Origin: Lewinella sp. JB7
GTDB lineage: Bacteria > Bacteroidota > Bacteroidia > Chitinophagales > Saprospiraceae
Direction of reading: 5' to 3'
Length of the DNA stretch: 64,000 nucleotides
Assembly (NCBI RefSeq): GCF_024297185.1
Contig: NZ_JANCTD010000008.1
Location: 124,001 to 188,000 of the forward strand
The translations under genes were made by a program, and so were the position numbers. This document shows positions 30,697 through 38,900 of this stretch, one piece after another (within the stretch, counting starts at the first letter, position 1; each line of letters opens with the position of its first letter). The notes beneath the pieces were generated by a model. It was given only the letters and a program-made list of their open reading frames with translations. It had not been told where the DNA came from and did not search any database.

Positions 30697-32035
30697 CCTG
30701 GCCCATGGCCACCAGCCGCTCTACCAGTCCTGAGTAGACGTCCCACCATCCTTTCCAGCCGAATTCCTCCGCGAAACTGCTGTTGTGCCATAGCAGGGGA
30801 AAGGGACCCCCGTAGCTACCCAGCAAGCTTGCTAGACGGAGAACGGCGGCTCCCGCGTCCGCGCCCGCAAGCCGTTCGTAGTTTTTAAGGGTAACGTCCA
30901 TGGCCGCAAAGGGGTGAATGCGCAACCGCGTTTCGCGTTCCCGCTCCAAGTCGTACCAGAGGTAGGGCAGGTTCGTGCCCGCCCGCCAGCCGGAATGGTC
31001 GGCGTAGCCCATGCTGTGGTCGGACCGGATTCCGTGCTTTAACAGCTGACAATAAGTGTCGGGAAGCCGGAAGCGCAGGAAGTGTTGGCGGGAATCCGTA
31101 ATCGCGCGACCAACGATTCCTTCCAGCCGCTCCAGTTCCCGGCCGATCAGCGCGGGCTGCTCCACCGAACGGTAGCCGGGGTGAATGCCGAGGTCCGCTC
31201 CGGTCGCCAGGGAGCGCATCCATTTTTCCTGCTCCGGGGGGATCGGGTAGGGGTTCGGGTCGCGGGTATCCCGGTCGTCGGCGAGCAGCCAGAAGTAGAT
31301 AGCCCGCAGTCCGTGCCGGCGGTGGAGGGATTCCAGGGCGGGCAGGGTGAAGTAGGGATCACGGTCGGTGGAGGACCGCAGCCGCTGAAGAAAGCGGGTG
31401 GGTTTGCCGGTCAGCAGATCGCGTAGGCCACTGAGGTGTCCGCGCCAGCCCCGGTGACGGTAGGCCCAGAGCAGGTCGATATCGTAAGTGGGCCGGAATA
31501 CGAAGGGGTGACGGCGGGACGGTGGCAAATCCGGAAACCAGGCACGTAGCTGGTGACCGATGGCTGCCGTCCATTCGCGTACGACCGGGCGGTGCAGGTA
31601 ATCGTTGCGCAAAGCATGGCTCCTCTCCGCGGGAAAGCGTCCGTGGCGGTCCGGGGTAAACGGGGCGTATTCCTCGTAGCGGCTCAGGCAAAAAAAGATG
31701 CAAGCCAGCAGGTCGGGGCCGGCGTCGGTCAGGAAGAATACAGGCAGGCCGCGGTCGTTCAACTGGGCGGGGGGCGCGGGTCCGGTGTCTTTTCCGGAAA
31801 GCAATGGGTGATGGGGCAGGGCCCGGGACCCGTAGCCTCCGTACCGGATTTCGTAACGGGGTGTTCGTTGCCCGAAGACGGAGCGGTCGTTGGCGAAGCG
31901 AAAGCGGTAACCGAGATCTTCCCCGACCACGCGCAGGACGTACCGCAGGCGGGGGTGACGAATTTCGGTGGTGACCGTGATCTCGGGAGCGGAAGTCAAG
32001 TCGGGCGACAATTGAGCGGCTAAAGGTAGGTGCAA
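30680..32035 (-). CDS. Polysaccharide-deacetylase-like protein with DUF7033-type N-terminus
   Basis: 451 residues, no signal peptide. The N-terminal ~130 residues match the region that precedes NodB-like domains in many Bacteroidota proteins (RYEIRYGG, PVFFLTD, FFCLSRYEEY). The C-terminal half begins RPTYDIDLLWAYRHRGW, where the TYDID stretch corresponds to the catalytic/metal Asp pair of polysaccharide deacetylases; GIHPGYRS and HFLRFRLPDTYCQLLKHGIRSDHSMGYAD follow. A carbohydrate-esterase role in capsule or exopolysaccharide metabolism is the best guess. It is divergent from the barrel gene at 32084 and convergent with bshB1. Confidence 0.72.
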   Translation of the reverse strand: MHLPLAAQLSPDLTSAPEITVTTEIRHPRLRYVLRVVGEDLGYRFRFANDRSVFGQRTPRYEIRYGGYGSRALPHHPLLSGKDTGPAPPAQLNDRGLPVFFLTDAGPDLLACIFFCLSRYEEYAPFTPDRHGRFPAERSHALRNDYLHRPVVREWTAAIGHQLRAWFPDLPPSRRHPFVFRPTYDIDLLWAYRHRGWRGHLSGLRDLLTGKPTRFLQRLRSSTDRDPYFTLPALESLHRRHGLRAIYFWLLADDRDTRDPNPYPIPPEQEKWMRSLATGADLGIHPGYRSVEQPALIGRELERLEGIVGRAITDSRQHFLRFRLPDTYCQLLKHGIRSDHSMGYADHSGWRAGTNLPYLWYDLERERETRLRIHPFAAMDVTLKNYERLAGADAGAAVLRLASLLGSYGGPFPLLWHNSSFAEEFGWKGWWDVYSGLVERLVAMGQANPGS

Positions 32036-32070
32036 ACAACAAAGGGGTGGCCCGGACTGTAATTTCGGTA

Positions 32071-32078
32071 TATCTTTC
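32071..32078 (+). promoter_or_regulatory. Candidate -7 element of the gene at 32084
   Basis: TATCTTTC differs from TAnnTTTG only at the last base. It ends 5 bp before the ATG, implying a leaderless or nearly leaderless message. Confidence 0.4.
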
Positions 32079-32083
32079 CCCTC

Positions 32084-32884
32084 ATGCGACGATTGATCCT
32101 TCTTGGTTACGGTATGCTATTTACCCTGGGACTTGCCGCCCAACAGGAGTTGCCCGGCAACCGGAACATTTACGATGCCAAGGATCTCGGCATTATCTAC
32201 AATCACGAGCTCACCTTCAACGTGGCGCTGGCCACGCCGCGCAACTTCTTCTTCGGCGTGCGCTCCGGTAAGTTGATCACCTACGATAAGACCCGCTACT
32301 GGACGCTGACCTTCGGCGACATCCGGCACAGCCGGGAACGACGGGAGAATCCGGACCGGGTAAACGTGGTGAGCAACCGCGTCAGCCGCGCCTACGTGTT
32401 CGGGAAGCAAAACCAGCTGTACGCCCTCCGGCTCGGCTTCGGAAAGAAGCGGTTTCTGTCCGAAAAGGCGCGCGAACGCGGCGTCGCCATCGGCTATTCC
32501 TACGAATTCGGGCCGAGCCTCGGTCTGCTCAAACCCTACTATCTGGAGATCGAGCGTAACGACGCCGCTCCGATTGACGTACGGTATACGGGGGATAACC
32601 TGGACGTATTTATCAACAACCAGACCAACATCTTCGGCGCCTCGGCCTGGACGGTCGGGCTCGACGAAATCGGTTTCCGCCCGGGTGCGCACGTCAAGTT
32701 CGCTACCCACTTCGGTTTCGGGGCTTACGACGAGACCGCTAAATCCCTGGAAGCCGGGGTGATGGCCGATTACTTTTTCGGCAATACGGACATCATGGTC
32801 GAGAGCGACCTGACACCGGGGGTATCCAACAGCCCGCTGTTTCTAAGCTTGTTCCTGAATTTTCAGATCGGAAAGCGGTGGTAG
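32084..32884 (+). CDS. Conserved Bacteroidota outer-membrane/periplasmic protein
   Basis: 266 residues with a signal peptide (hydrophobic residues 3-18, cleavage near GLAAQ). The remainder is beta-rich, with a conserved-looking GPSLGLLKPYYLEI segment and a C-terminus LFLSLFLNFQIGKRW that I recognise from a widespread, uncharacterised Bacteroidota family. The aromatic, alternating pattern suggests a small barrel or barrel-associated protein. Followed by the tandem repeats at 32889-33035. Confidence 0.65.
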   Translation: MRRLILLGYGMLFTLGLAAQQELPGNRNIYDAKDLGIIYNHELTFNVALATPRNFFFGVRSGKLITYDKTRYWTLTFGDIRHSRERRENPDRVNVVSNRVSRAYVFGKQNQLYALRLGFGKKRFLSEKARERGVAIGYSYEFGPSLGLLKPYYLEIERNDAAPIDVRYTGDNLDVFINNQTNIFGASAWTVGLDEIGFRPGAHVKFATHFGFGAYDETAKSLEAGVMADYFFGNTDIMVESDLTPGVSNSPLFLSLFLNFQIGKRW

Positions 32885-32888
32885 GGAG

Positions 32889-33035
32889 AGGGGGTTAGTC
32901 GGTTAGTACGTTAGGGGGTAGTAGTTTAGGGGGTTAGTCGGTTAGTACGTTAGGGGGTAGTAGTTTAGGGGGTTAGTCGGTTAGTACGTTAGGGGGTAGT
33001 AGTTTAGGGGGTTAGTCGGTTAGGGGGGTAGTAAT
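32889..33035. repeat. 39-bp tandem repeat made of 8-bp-phased TTAG units
   Basis: The 39-bp unit recurs with GTTAGTC at 32894, 32933, 32972 and 33011, nearly identical copies. Inside each unit TTAG-type motifs sit 8 bp apart (for example 32895, 32903, 32911), so the unit is five octamers less one base. No reading frame runs through it. It fills most of the 201-bp gap between the barrel gene and aroB. Confidence 0.9.
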
Positions 33036-33085
33036 TTTGGTGATGGGCGGACGGTAATGGTGGGGGATAATTCACAAGCTATTGT

Positions 33086-34150
33086 ATGGAATTGAAGGTA
33101 GGAGAGGATTATAGCATCGTGATCGATGCTATTGGAAGCGGGCACTTTGACTGGTTGCGCGACCGGGGTTATGCGGGCTGGGTTGTCATTATGGATGAGG
33201 AGACGGAGCGGCACTGTCTGCCCCGCATTCAACCGTGGCTGGAGGATGTACCAACGGTCCCCATTGTGGTGCCGGCGGGGGAGCTGCATAAACATCTGGA
33301 TACCTGCAAATACATCTGGGAAGAAATGTTCCGGGGTGGGGTAGGGCGCCGATGGTGCTGTCTCAATCTAGGGGGTGGAGTGATCGGCGATATGGGCGGG
33401 TTCGCGGCGGCTACCTTTAAGCGGGGGATCGACTTTGTACAAATCCCTACGACCCTGCTGAGCCAGGTGGACGCCAGTGTCGGGGGGAAATTAGGTATTG
33501 ACTTCTTTGCCGTTAAGAACAGCATCGGCCTGTTCGCTAATCCGCAGGCCGTATGGGTAGATGCCGGCTTCCTGCGTACGCTGCCCGCGCGGGAGCTACG
33601 GTCGGGGTACGCCGAAATCATTAAACACGCCCTGATCGCGAACGCCGGGCAGTGGGAGGAGATTCAGCAAATAGGCGACCTGGACTCGATCGACTGGGCG
33701 CCGGTAATCACGCGGAGCGTAGACATTAAGCGCCGGGTCGTGCTGGAAGATCCCCGGGAGCGCGGCTTACGCAAGGCGCTGAACTTTGGACATACGATCG
33801 GGCACGCCGTGGAGAGCTATTTCCTGCACCGCGAGGACCGACTGTTGCACGGGGAGGCTATTGCCATCGGGATGATCACGGAGTCGTGGCTTAGTCATCA
33901 ACTCGGTACGCTGGGGGAGCGGGAACTGGCCGATATACGGCAGTACTGTCTGCGTACGTACGGACATCAGCACGTTCCGGAGTCGAGCTACCGGGAGCTG
34001 CTGGACCTGATGCGACAGGATAAGAAGAACGACGGGGAGGAGATCAACTTCACCTTCCTTGACCGACCCGGGGTGGCCGCCGTAAACAGAACAGCGACCG
34101 CGGATATGATCACGCGGTCGCTGAACTACTATAATACGTTGGGGGACTAA
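33086..34150 (+). CDS. aroB: 3-dehydroquinate synthase
   Basis: 354 residues. NAD-binding GGGVIGDMGGFAA, QIPTTLLSQVDASVGGK with the catalytic Lys, SGYAEIIKHALI, and the zinc ligands in NFGHTIGHAVE and LLHGEAIAIGM are all present. It cyclises DAHP to 3-dehydroquinate in the shikimate pathway, which feeds the tryptophan branch represented by trpDCF. It stands alone on the plus strand, 8 bp from the convergent hsp20 gene. Confidence 0.97.
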   Translation: MELKVGEDYSIVIDAIGSGHFDWLRDRGYAGWVVIMDEETERHCLPRIQPWLEDVPTVPIVVPAGELHKHLDTCKYIWEEMFRGGVGRRWCCLNLGGGVIGDMGGFAAATFKRGIDFVQIPTTLLSQVDASVGGKLGIDFFAVKNSIGLFANPQAVWVDAGFLRTLPARELRSGYAEIIKHALIANAGQWEEIQQIGDLDSIDWAPVITRSVDIKRRVVLEDPRERGLRKALNFGHTIGHAVESYFLHREDRLLHGEAIAIGMITESWLSHQLGTLGERELADIRQYCLRTYGHQHVPESSYRELLDLMRQDKKNDGEEINFTFLDRPGVAAVNRTATADMITRSLNYYNTLGD

Positions 34151-34158
34151 TTCGCCGA

Positions 34159-34635
34159 TTAGGAACCGACCTGAATGCGGCGGGGAGTCTTGGTCTCCTC
34201 CACCGGACGCAGCACGGGAACGAATACCTCCAGGATGCCGTTGGTGTAGGTAGCCCGGATGTTTTCTTCGTCGGTGCTTTCGGGGAGGGTGAAGCTGCGG
34301 CTGAACGTGTGGTAGTTGTGCTCCCGCCGGCTGTAGGAGTTGTGGTCACGTACCCGGTCTTCGTGCAGTTCGCCCTTGATGGTGAGAATGTCGTTGTGGA
34401 CGCTGACGTGAAAGTCATCGCGCTGGTATCCCGGAGCGGCGAGTTCGATGAGGTATCCTCCCCGGTCTTCCTCGTCCATTTCCGTGATGTTGGCGCCGGG
34501 GATGCTGAGTTCGTAATCACCGCTCATGGTCTGGTCGCCGAAGAGTCGTCTGCGCTGTTCGTCGAACAGGTGGTCGATGTGGCGGTACCGGGAGTTGGCG
34601 GGGGTAATGCCCCGAAATGACGTGAATTCTCGCAT
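34159..34635 (-). CDS. Hsp20/alpha-crystallin small heat shock protein
   Basis: 158 residues from the ATG at 34635. A short N-terminal arm rich in Arg leads into the alpha-crystallin domain (YLIELAAPGYQRDDFHVSVHNDILTIKGE, then FSRSFTLPESTDEENIRATYTNGILEVFVPV). The C-terminus PRRIQVGS carries an I-x-V version of the IxI motif that joins oligomers. An ATP-independent holdase is expected. It is divergent from the thioredoxin gene at 34745; no CIRCE element is visible in the spacer. Confidence 0.93.
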   Translation of the reverse strand: MREFTSFRGITPANSRYRHIDHLFDEQRRRLFGDQTMSGDYELSIPGANITEMDEEDRGGYLIELAAPGYQRDDFHVSVHNDILTIKGELHEDRVRDHNSYSRREHNYHTFSRSFTLPESTDEENIRATYTNGILEVFVPVLRPVEETKTPRRIQVGS

Positions 34636-34721
34636 GATGATGGTGTTTAATGTTTTACTAAAAGTCCTGGTTACCGGACGTTTGTGCAACGACGACCGTT
34701 CAGGCAGTGTTCGATTTGCCG

Positions 34722-34729
34722 TACTTTTG
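34722..34729 (+). promoter_or_regulatory. -7 promoter element of the thioredoxin-like gene
   Basis: TACTTTTG is an exact TAnnTTTG match, 15 bp before the ATG at 34745. Confidence 0.6.
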
Positions 34730-34744
34730 CCCCCCTAACCGATA

Positions 34745-36178
34745 ATGATGCCGTTACGCTTCTTCCTCTTCTTCGCGCTCTTTTCCTTCAGCCTTTCCGC
34801 CCAGGACGGTACTCACCGGATCACGGTGGAGATCGACGGGTACGAGGAGGATATCCTGACCCTCGGTTACTACCTGCTGGACAATCAGTACATCATCGAT
34901 ACCGCCTACCGGACGGAGGTGGGCAACTACGTCTTCGCCAGCGATTCGGCTGCGCTGCCCCGGGGTATTTACCTCGTCGTGCTGTCTCCGGACAACAGCT
35001 ACTTCCAGTTTGTCGTGGGAGACGACGACGATCAGGAATTTACGATGAAGACCAACCGAGCCATCCTGAACGATATGCAGGTGAGCGGGAGCGAGGAAAA
35101 CGAGCTTTTCTACGACTACCTGGGCTTTCTGGGGGAAATGCAGGGTCAGAGCGGTCCTCTACGGGCGCAGCTGTCGGATTCCACGCTGGCTCCCGCGCTC
35201 GCCGCTGACGTCCGGCAGCAGATGCAGGAACTGGACGCAAGGGTGAAGGCCCGGCAGCAGCAAATAATCAGCGAACACCCGGAGGCTTTCGTTTCGGCCA
35301 TTATTCAGGCCAATCAGGCGGCGATCCCCCCCGATTTTCCCGAGGAAACCGACGAAGAGGCGCGCCGGACGAAACAGTGGCGCTGGCTGCAAACGCACTA
35401 CTTCGACGGCCTTGATCTCAAGGACGAACGGCTTCTGCGGACCCCCTTCCTCTTCGAGCGAATCAACTACTACGTCAATACGCTGCAACTCCGCCATCCC
35501 GATACCCTGGCGCGGGCCATTGACTTCGTACTGGAGAAGTTTGACCCGCTGTCCGATGCCTTCAAGTTCTACGCCGTACACTTTACCAACGATGCGGCGA
35601 GCAGCAACATCGTCGGAATGGATGCGCTGTACGTGCATATGGTGGACAACTACTACCGCAACGGCAAAGCCTTCTGGGCGGACGAGGAGCAACTCAACAA
35701 AATGATCGAAACCGCCGACCGGCTGCGGCCCCTCCTTATCGGCCGTCAGGCTCCGGATATGGAAATGGTCACCCGGGAAGGGGAAGACCTACGTCTCTAC
35801 GACGTCGATGCCGAATACACGGTCCTGTATTTCTGGCGCTACGACTGCCCGGCGTGTAAAAAGTCCACCCCCCACATGAAAGAATTTTACGAGCGGTACA
35901 AAGACGAGGGGATCGCTATCTTTTCCGTCTGCACTAAGGGAGTAGAGGATCTGGGTCATTGCTGGGAGTACGTGGACGAGAACGGCACGGGAGACTGGGT
36001 ACAGGTAGCCGACCCGTACCAGCGGTACTACAAGGACTACGACATCAAGTCGACGCCCGCCATCTTCCTGCTCGACAAGGACAAGAAGATCGTGAGCAAA
36101 CGGATCAGCGCCGAGCAGCTCGGGGAGGTCCTGGACAACCTGAAGCGCGAAAAAGAGGGTCGGGCACCCGGCAAGTAA
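34745..36178 (+). CDS. TlpA-like thioredoxin with DUF4369/DUF5106-type N-terminus
   Basis: 477 residues with a signal peptide (cleavage near SLSAQ). The N-terminal ~110 residues form a DUF4369-like beta domain; the middle is helical and DUF5106-like. The C-terminal ~130 residues are a thioredoxin fold with the redox pair Cys368/Cys371 in YDCPACKKSTP and the cis-Pro in STPAIFLLD. It would act as a periplasmic or surface thiol-disulfide reductase. Its TAA stop overlaps the ATG of the next gene by one base (TAATG), so the two are translationally coupled. Confidence 0.88.
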   Translation: MMPLRFFLFFALFSFSLSAQDGTHRITVEIDGYEEDILTLGYYLLDNQYIIDTAYRTEVGNYVFASDSAALPRGIYLVVLSPDNSYFQFVVGDDDDQEFTMKTNRAILNDMQVSGSEENELFYDYLGFLGEMQGQSGPLRAQLSDSTLAPALAADVRQQMQELDARVKARQQQIISEHPEAFVSAIIQANQAAIPPDFPEETDEEARRTKQWRWLQTHYFDGLDLKDERLLRTPFLFERINYYVNTLQLRHPDTLARAIDFVLEKFDPLSDAFKFYAVHFTNDAASSNIVGMDALYVHMVDNYYRNGKAFWADEEQLNKMIETADRLRPLLIGRQAPDMEMVTREGEDLRLYDVDAEYTVLYFWRYDCPACKKSTPHMKEFYERYKDEGIAIFSVCTKGVEDLGHCWEYVDENGTGDWVQVADPYQRYYKDYDIKSTPAIFLLDKDKKIVSKRISAEQLGEVLDNLKREKEGRAPGK

Positions 36179-36612
36179 TGGAAGGAACCGAATTCATCCC
36201 CGAACTGGGCGATCTGTACTTTACCCTGGCGGGATGCGCGGTACTGATCGCCGTCATGATCTACCTGGCGGTGCGGGCAAGCCGGTCCGAGGAGAGTGAT
36301 CCGCGCAAGCGGGTACTGTTGCCCATGCTGGCGTACTTCGGTGCATTACTCGGCCTGATGGCCTTCCTGGGAGCCTTCTGGACCCTGTTCAAATACCCCC
36401 GGGTCGCGGTTTCTCCGACTACGCTGACCATTGGTGAAGAAGCGTATCCCATCCCCAATCTGGCGAACGTACGCATGGAGGCCGTCGGGCGGGGGATCAA
36501 CACCGACGAAACCGTACTGTTGATCCAAACCAAGGACCGGAAGAACTGGGCCTTTCCCGCGGACCGCTACGACGTCCGCACGATGTACGGTCTGTTGCGT
36601 GCCGCCAACTGA
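36178..36612 (+). CDS. Small two-helix membrane protein
   Basis: 144 residues; family not recognised. TM helices span about residues 14-32 (LYFTLAGCAVLIAVMIYLAV) and 48-70 (LLPMLAYFGALLGLMAFLGAFWTLF). The remaining ~75 residues (VAVSPTTLTIGEEAYPIPNLANVRME) are beta-rich and resemble the small PH-like cytosolic domains of bacterial membrane proteins. The start codon overlaps the stop of the thioredoxin gene by one base, suggesting that the two work together, perhaps in envelope redox homeostasis (inference). Confidence 0.75.
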   Translation: MEGTEFIPELGDLYFTLAGCAVLIAVMIYLAVRASRSEESDPRKRVLLPMLAYFGALLGLMAFLGAFWTLFKYPRVAVSPTTLTIGEEAYPIPNLANVRMEAVGRGINTDETVLLIQTKDRKNWAFPADRYDVRTMYGLLRAAN

Positions 36613-36666
36613 GGCGGGCTAAACAAAGTTATCGTCCTTGCGTACCTCCTGAAAGAGAACCCCCAT

Positions 36667-38163
36667 ATGCCAGCTACCCGCCTTTCCGATCTGTTTCGGG
36701 ACTCCGAATTCATCGATGCGCTCACCAGCGTCCTGCTCCCGGCTTACCTGCCGCTGCAACGGTGGTTCACCAGCAAGGGTAAACACATCGATAGCTGCGG
36801 CCTCCGGGACTTCTACCCCGTTATGGAGGATGCGGGGATCGCCATCATAGACGTGGACTTCGCGGACGGCAGCCGGGAGACCTACCAGATGCCGCTCTCC
36901 CTGAACGTGGGGCGGGAACAGAGGGGATTTTACCAGTCGCACCACCCGGGACTCATCCTGGGGGAGATCACCGGGACGGGACTACTGGCGGACGCCGTAG
37001 TCCGGGAAGATTTTCGGGCCGCCGTTTTTCGTATGATCCGGGACAGCGATGCGGGGAGTGACCGGCTGACCGCCGAGTCCGGAAAGGTACTGCGCGGGGT
37101 AGGGGACGGTGTCCGCAGCACCGTGCCGGCCATCGATACAAGCAATACGGCGATCATCTACGACGACCGCTTCTTCTTCAAGCTGTTCCGCAAACTCGAT
37201 CCCGGGCTTAACCCCGACCTCGAGCTCGTCCGGTTCCTGAGCGAACGGACGGACTTCACCCACTGCCCGCCCTACGGCGGCAGCCTGGGCGTGGGGGACA
37301 TGAGCGAGGATACCTACCTCAATCTGGGACTGATGAGCGGAAAGGTGGACAACCGCGGGGATGCCTGGGAGCTGTTTCAGGACCTGACCCGGCGGTACTT
37401 CGCCCAAGACGGACCGGTGGATGAGGAAACCCTCGACCGGGCGCGGCTGCTCGGTCAGCGGACCGCGGAAATGCACGCGGCACTGGCATCCGCCGGCCCC
37501 GACCGCCCGGAACTGATCCCCGAGCCCCTCACCGGCGACTACCGGGCCGAGATCACCGGAGCGGCCCTTCGGCTGCTGGACCGACAGTTCGCCCAACTCG
37601 CCGACCGACTGGACGACCTGCCGGCGGAAGTCCGGTCCCTGGCGGGAAGCGTACTGGACGCGGCTCCGCGCTTACGGGAGAAACTGGGTGCACTACGTGA
37701 TCGCGAGATGACGGCCGAGCTGACGCGCATCCACGGCGATTATCATCTGGGACAGGTACTGTATACCGACGACGATTTTTACATCATCGATTTCGAGGGG
37801 GAGCCGCTGCTGACAATCCCCGAACGGCGCCGGAAGCGTCCGCCGCTTAAGGACGTCGGAGGGATGGTACGCTCCTTCCACTACGCCGCCCAGGGACAAC
37901 TGCTGCTTAACCCCGAACGCTACCGTGGGCGTGACCTGACACGGCGGGCCGAGGACTGGTACCGAGCAGTCACGGACGCTTATCTCACGGCGTACTTCAC
38001 CACCTGCGGAGAAGCCGGGTTCCTGCCGGCCGACCCCGCGGACCGGCAAGCGCTGCTCGAATTGTTCATCCTGGAAAAGGCCGTCTACGAGGTGGCATAC
38101 GAACTTAACAGTCGTCCGGCGTGGCTCCCCATTCCCCTGAAGGGGGTGCTTTCCCTGGTCTGA
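36667..38163 (+). CDS. Maltokinase (Mak/Pep2-type)
   Basis: 498 residues. The N-terminal cap domain (LPLQRWFTSKGKHI) and the C-terminal aminoglycoside-phosphotransferase-like lobe are typical of maltokinases. HGDYHLGQVLYTDDDFYIIDFEGEPLL supplies the catalytic Asp of the HGDYH loop and the metal-binding Asp of IDFEG. The kinase phosphorylates maltose to maltose-1-phosphate, the substrate of GlgE, in the trehalose-to-glycogen route. In many bacteria it is fused to trehalose synthase (TreS); here it is free-standing, and neither treS nor glgE is in the window. Confidence 0.85.
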   Translation: MPATRLSDLFRDSEFIDALTSVLLPAYLPLQRWFTSKGKHIDSCGLRDFYPVMEDAGIAIIDVDFADGSRETYQMPLSLNVGREQRGFYQSHHPGLILGEITGTGLLADAVVREDFRAAVFRMIRDSDAGSDRLTAESGKVLRGVGDGVRSTVPAIDTSNTAIIYDDRFFFKLFRKLDPGLNPDLELVRFLSERTDFTHCPPYGGSLGVGDMSEDTYLNLGLMSGKVDNRGDAWELFQDLTRRYFAQDGPVDEETLDRARLLGQRTAEMHAALASAGPDRPELIPEPLTGDYRAEITGAALRLLDRQFAQLADRLDDLPAEVRSLAGSVLDAAPRLREKLGALRDREMTAELTRIHGDYHLGQVLYTDDDFYIIDFEGEPLLTIPERRRKRPPLKDVGGMVRSFHYAAQGQLLLNPERYRGRDLTRRAEDWYRAVTDAYLTAYFTTCGEAGFLPADPADRQALLELFILEKAVYEVAYELNSRPAWLPIPLKGVLSLV

Positions 38164-38165
38164 CG

Positions 38166-38173
38166 TACTTTCG
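38166..38173 (+). promoter_or_regulatory. Candidate -7 element of dapB
   Basis: TACTTTCG differs from TAnnTTTG at one base and ends 5 bp before the dapB ATG at 38179, so a leaderless message is possible. Confidence 0.35.
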
Positions 38174-38178
38174 CCATC

Positions 38179-38859
38179 ATGAAGATCGCGCTGCTGGGTT
38201 ACGGAAAAATGGGTCGGTTCATCGAACGACTGGCTACGGAGGGCGGCGACGAGGTGGTGCTGCGGGTAGACGAGCACAACCGCGCGTCCATCAGTCCCGC
38301 CGACCTGACGGCGGCCGACGTGGCCATTGACTTTTCCCGGCCCGACGCGGCGGTGGCGAACATCGATCTGGCGCTGGCCGCCGGGGTACCGGTCGTGGTA
38401 GGCACGACGGGATGGTTGGATAAGCTGCCCGAGGTACGCCAACGGATCGACGACTCCGGAGGGGCACTCTTCTGGGCGTCCAACTTCAGCGTGGGCGTGA
38501 ACGTCTTCTTCGCGGCCGCACGTCACCTCGCCGGCTTACTGGCTCAGGAAAATTACCGGGCCGCGATCGAGGAAACCCACCACACGGAAAAACTCGACGC
38601 CCCCTCCGGAACCGCCCTCACGCTTGCGGAGACCGTGGCCGCGGGACTCGGGAGCGACCGGCCGGACATTTTGTCGTACCGGGAAGCGGACGTTCCCGGT
38701 ACCCACGTCCTGCGGTTTACGTCCGACATCGACGAGATAGAGCTTACCCATACCGCGCACTCCCGGGAGGGTTTCGCCCGCGGAGCCCTGCAAGCCGCCC
38801 ACTGGCTCGTGGGGCGGCGGGGCGTCTTCACCATGACGGATTTGCTCCGCCCCGACTGA
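38179..38859 (+). CDS. dapB: 4-hydroxy-tetrahydrodipicolinate reductase
   Basis: 226 residues. MKIALLGYGKMGRFIE is the NAD(P)-binding motif. IDFSRPDA, GTTGW, SNFSVGVNVF and the substrate motif EETHHTEKLDAPSGTALTLAE (catalytic His-Lys) are present. It reduces dihydrodipicolinate in lysine and meso-diaminopimelate synthesis. It is shorter than the E. coli enzyme (273) but normal for Bacteroidota. It lies 15 bp after the maltokinase gene; no other dap gene is nearby. Confidence 0.96.
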   Translation: MKIALLGYGKMGRFIERLATEGGDEVVLRVDEHNRASISPADLTAADVAIDFSRPDAAVANIDLALAAGVPVVVGTTGWLDKLPEVRQRIDDSGGALFWASNFSVGVNVFFAAARHLAGLLAQENYRAAIEETHHTEKLDAPSGTALTLAETVAAGLGSDRPDILSYREADVPGTHVLRFTSDIDEIELTHTAHSREGFARGALQAAHWLVGRRGVFTMTDLLRPD

Positions 38860-38869
38860 CCCACTCGAT

Positions 38870-38877
38870 TATCTTTG
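38870..38877 (+). promoter_or_regulatory. -7 promoter element of the gene at 38901
   Basis: TATCTTTG is an exact TAnnTTTG match, 23 bp before the ATG. Confidence 0.6.
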
Positions 38878-38900
38878 CCCCTACGCTACAATTATCCGCC

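Noticed and set aside
32889-33035. Possible CRISPR or telomere-like array (TTAGGG-type strings)
   Set aside because: Repeats are contiguous without unique spacers, and the 39-bp unit breaks into 8-bp sub-units; there are no cas genes and no chromosome end.
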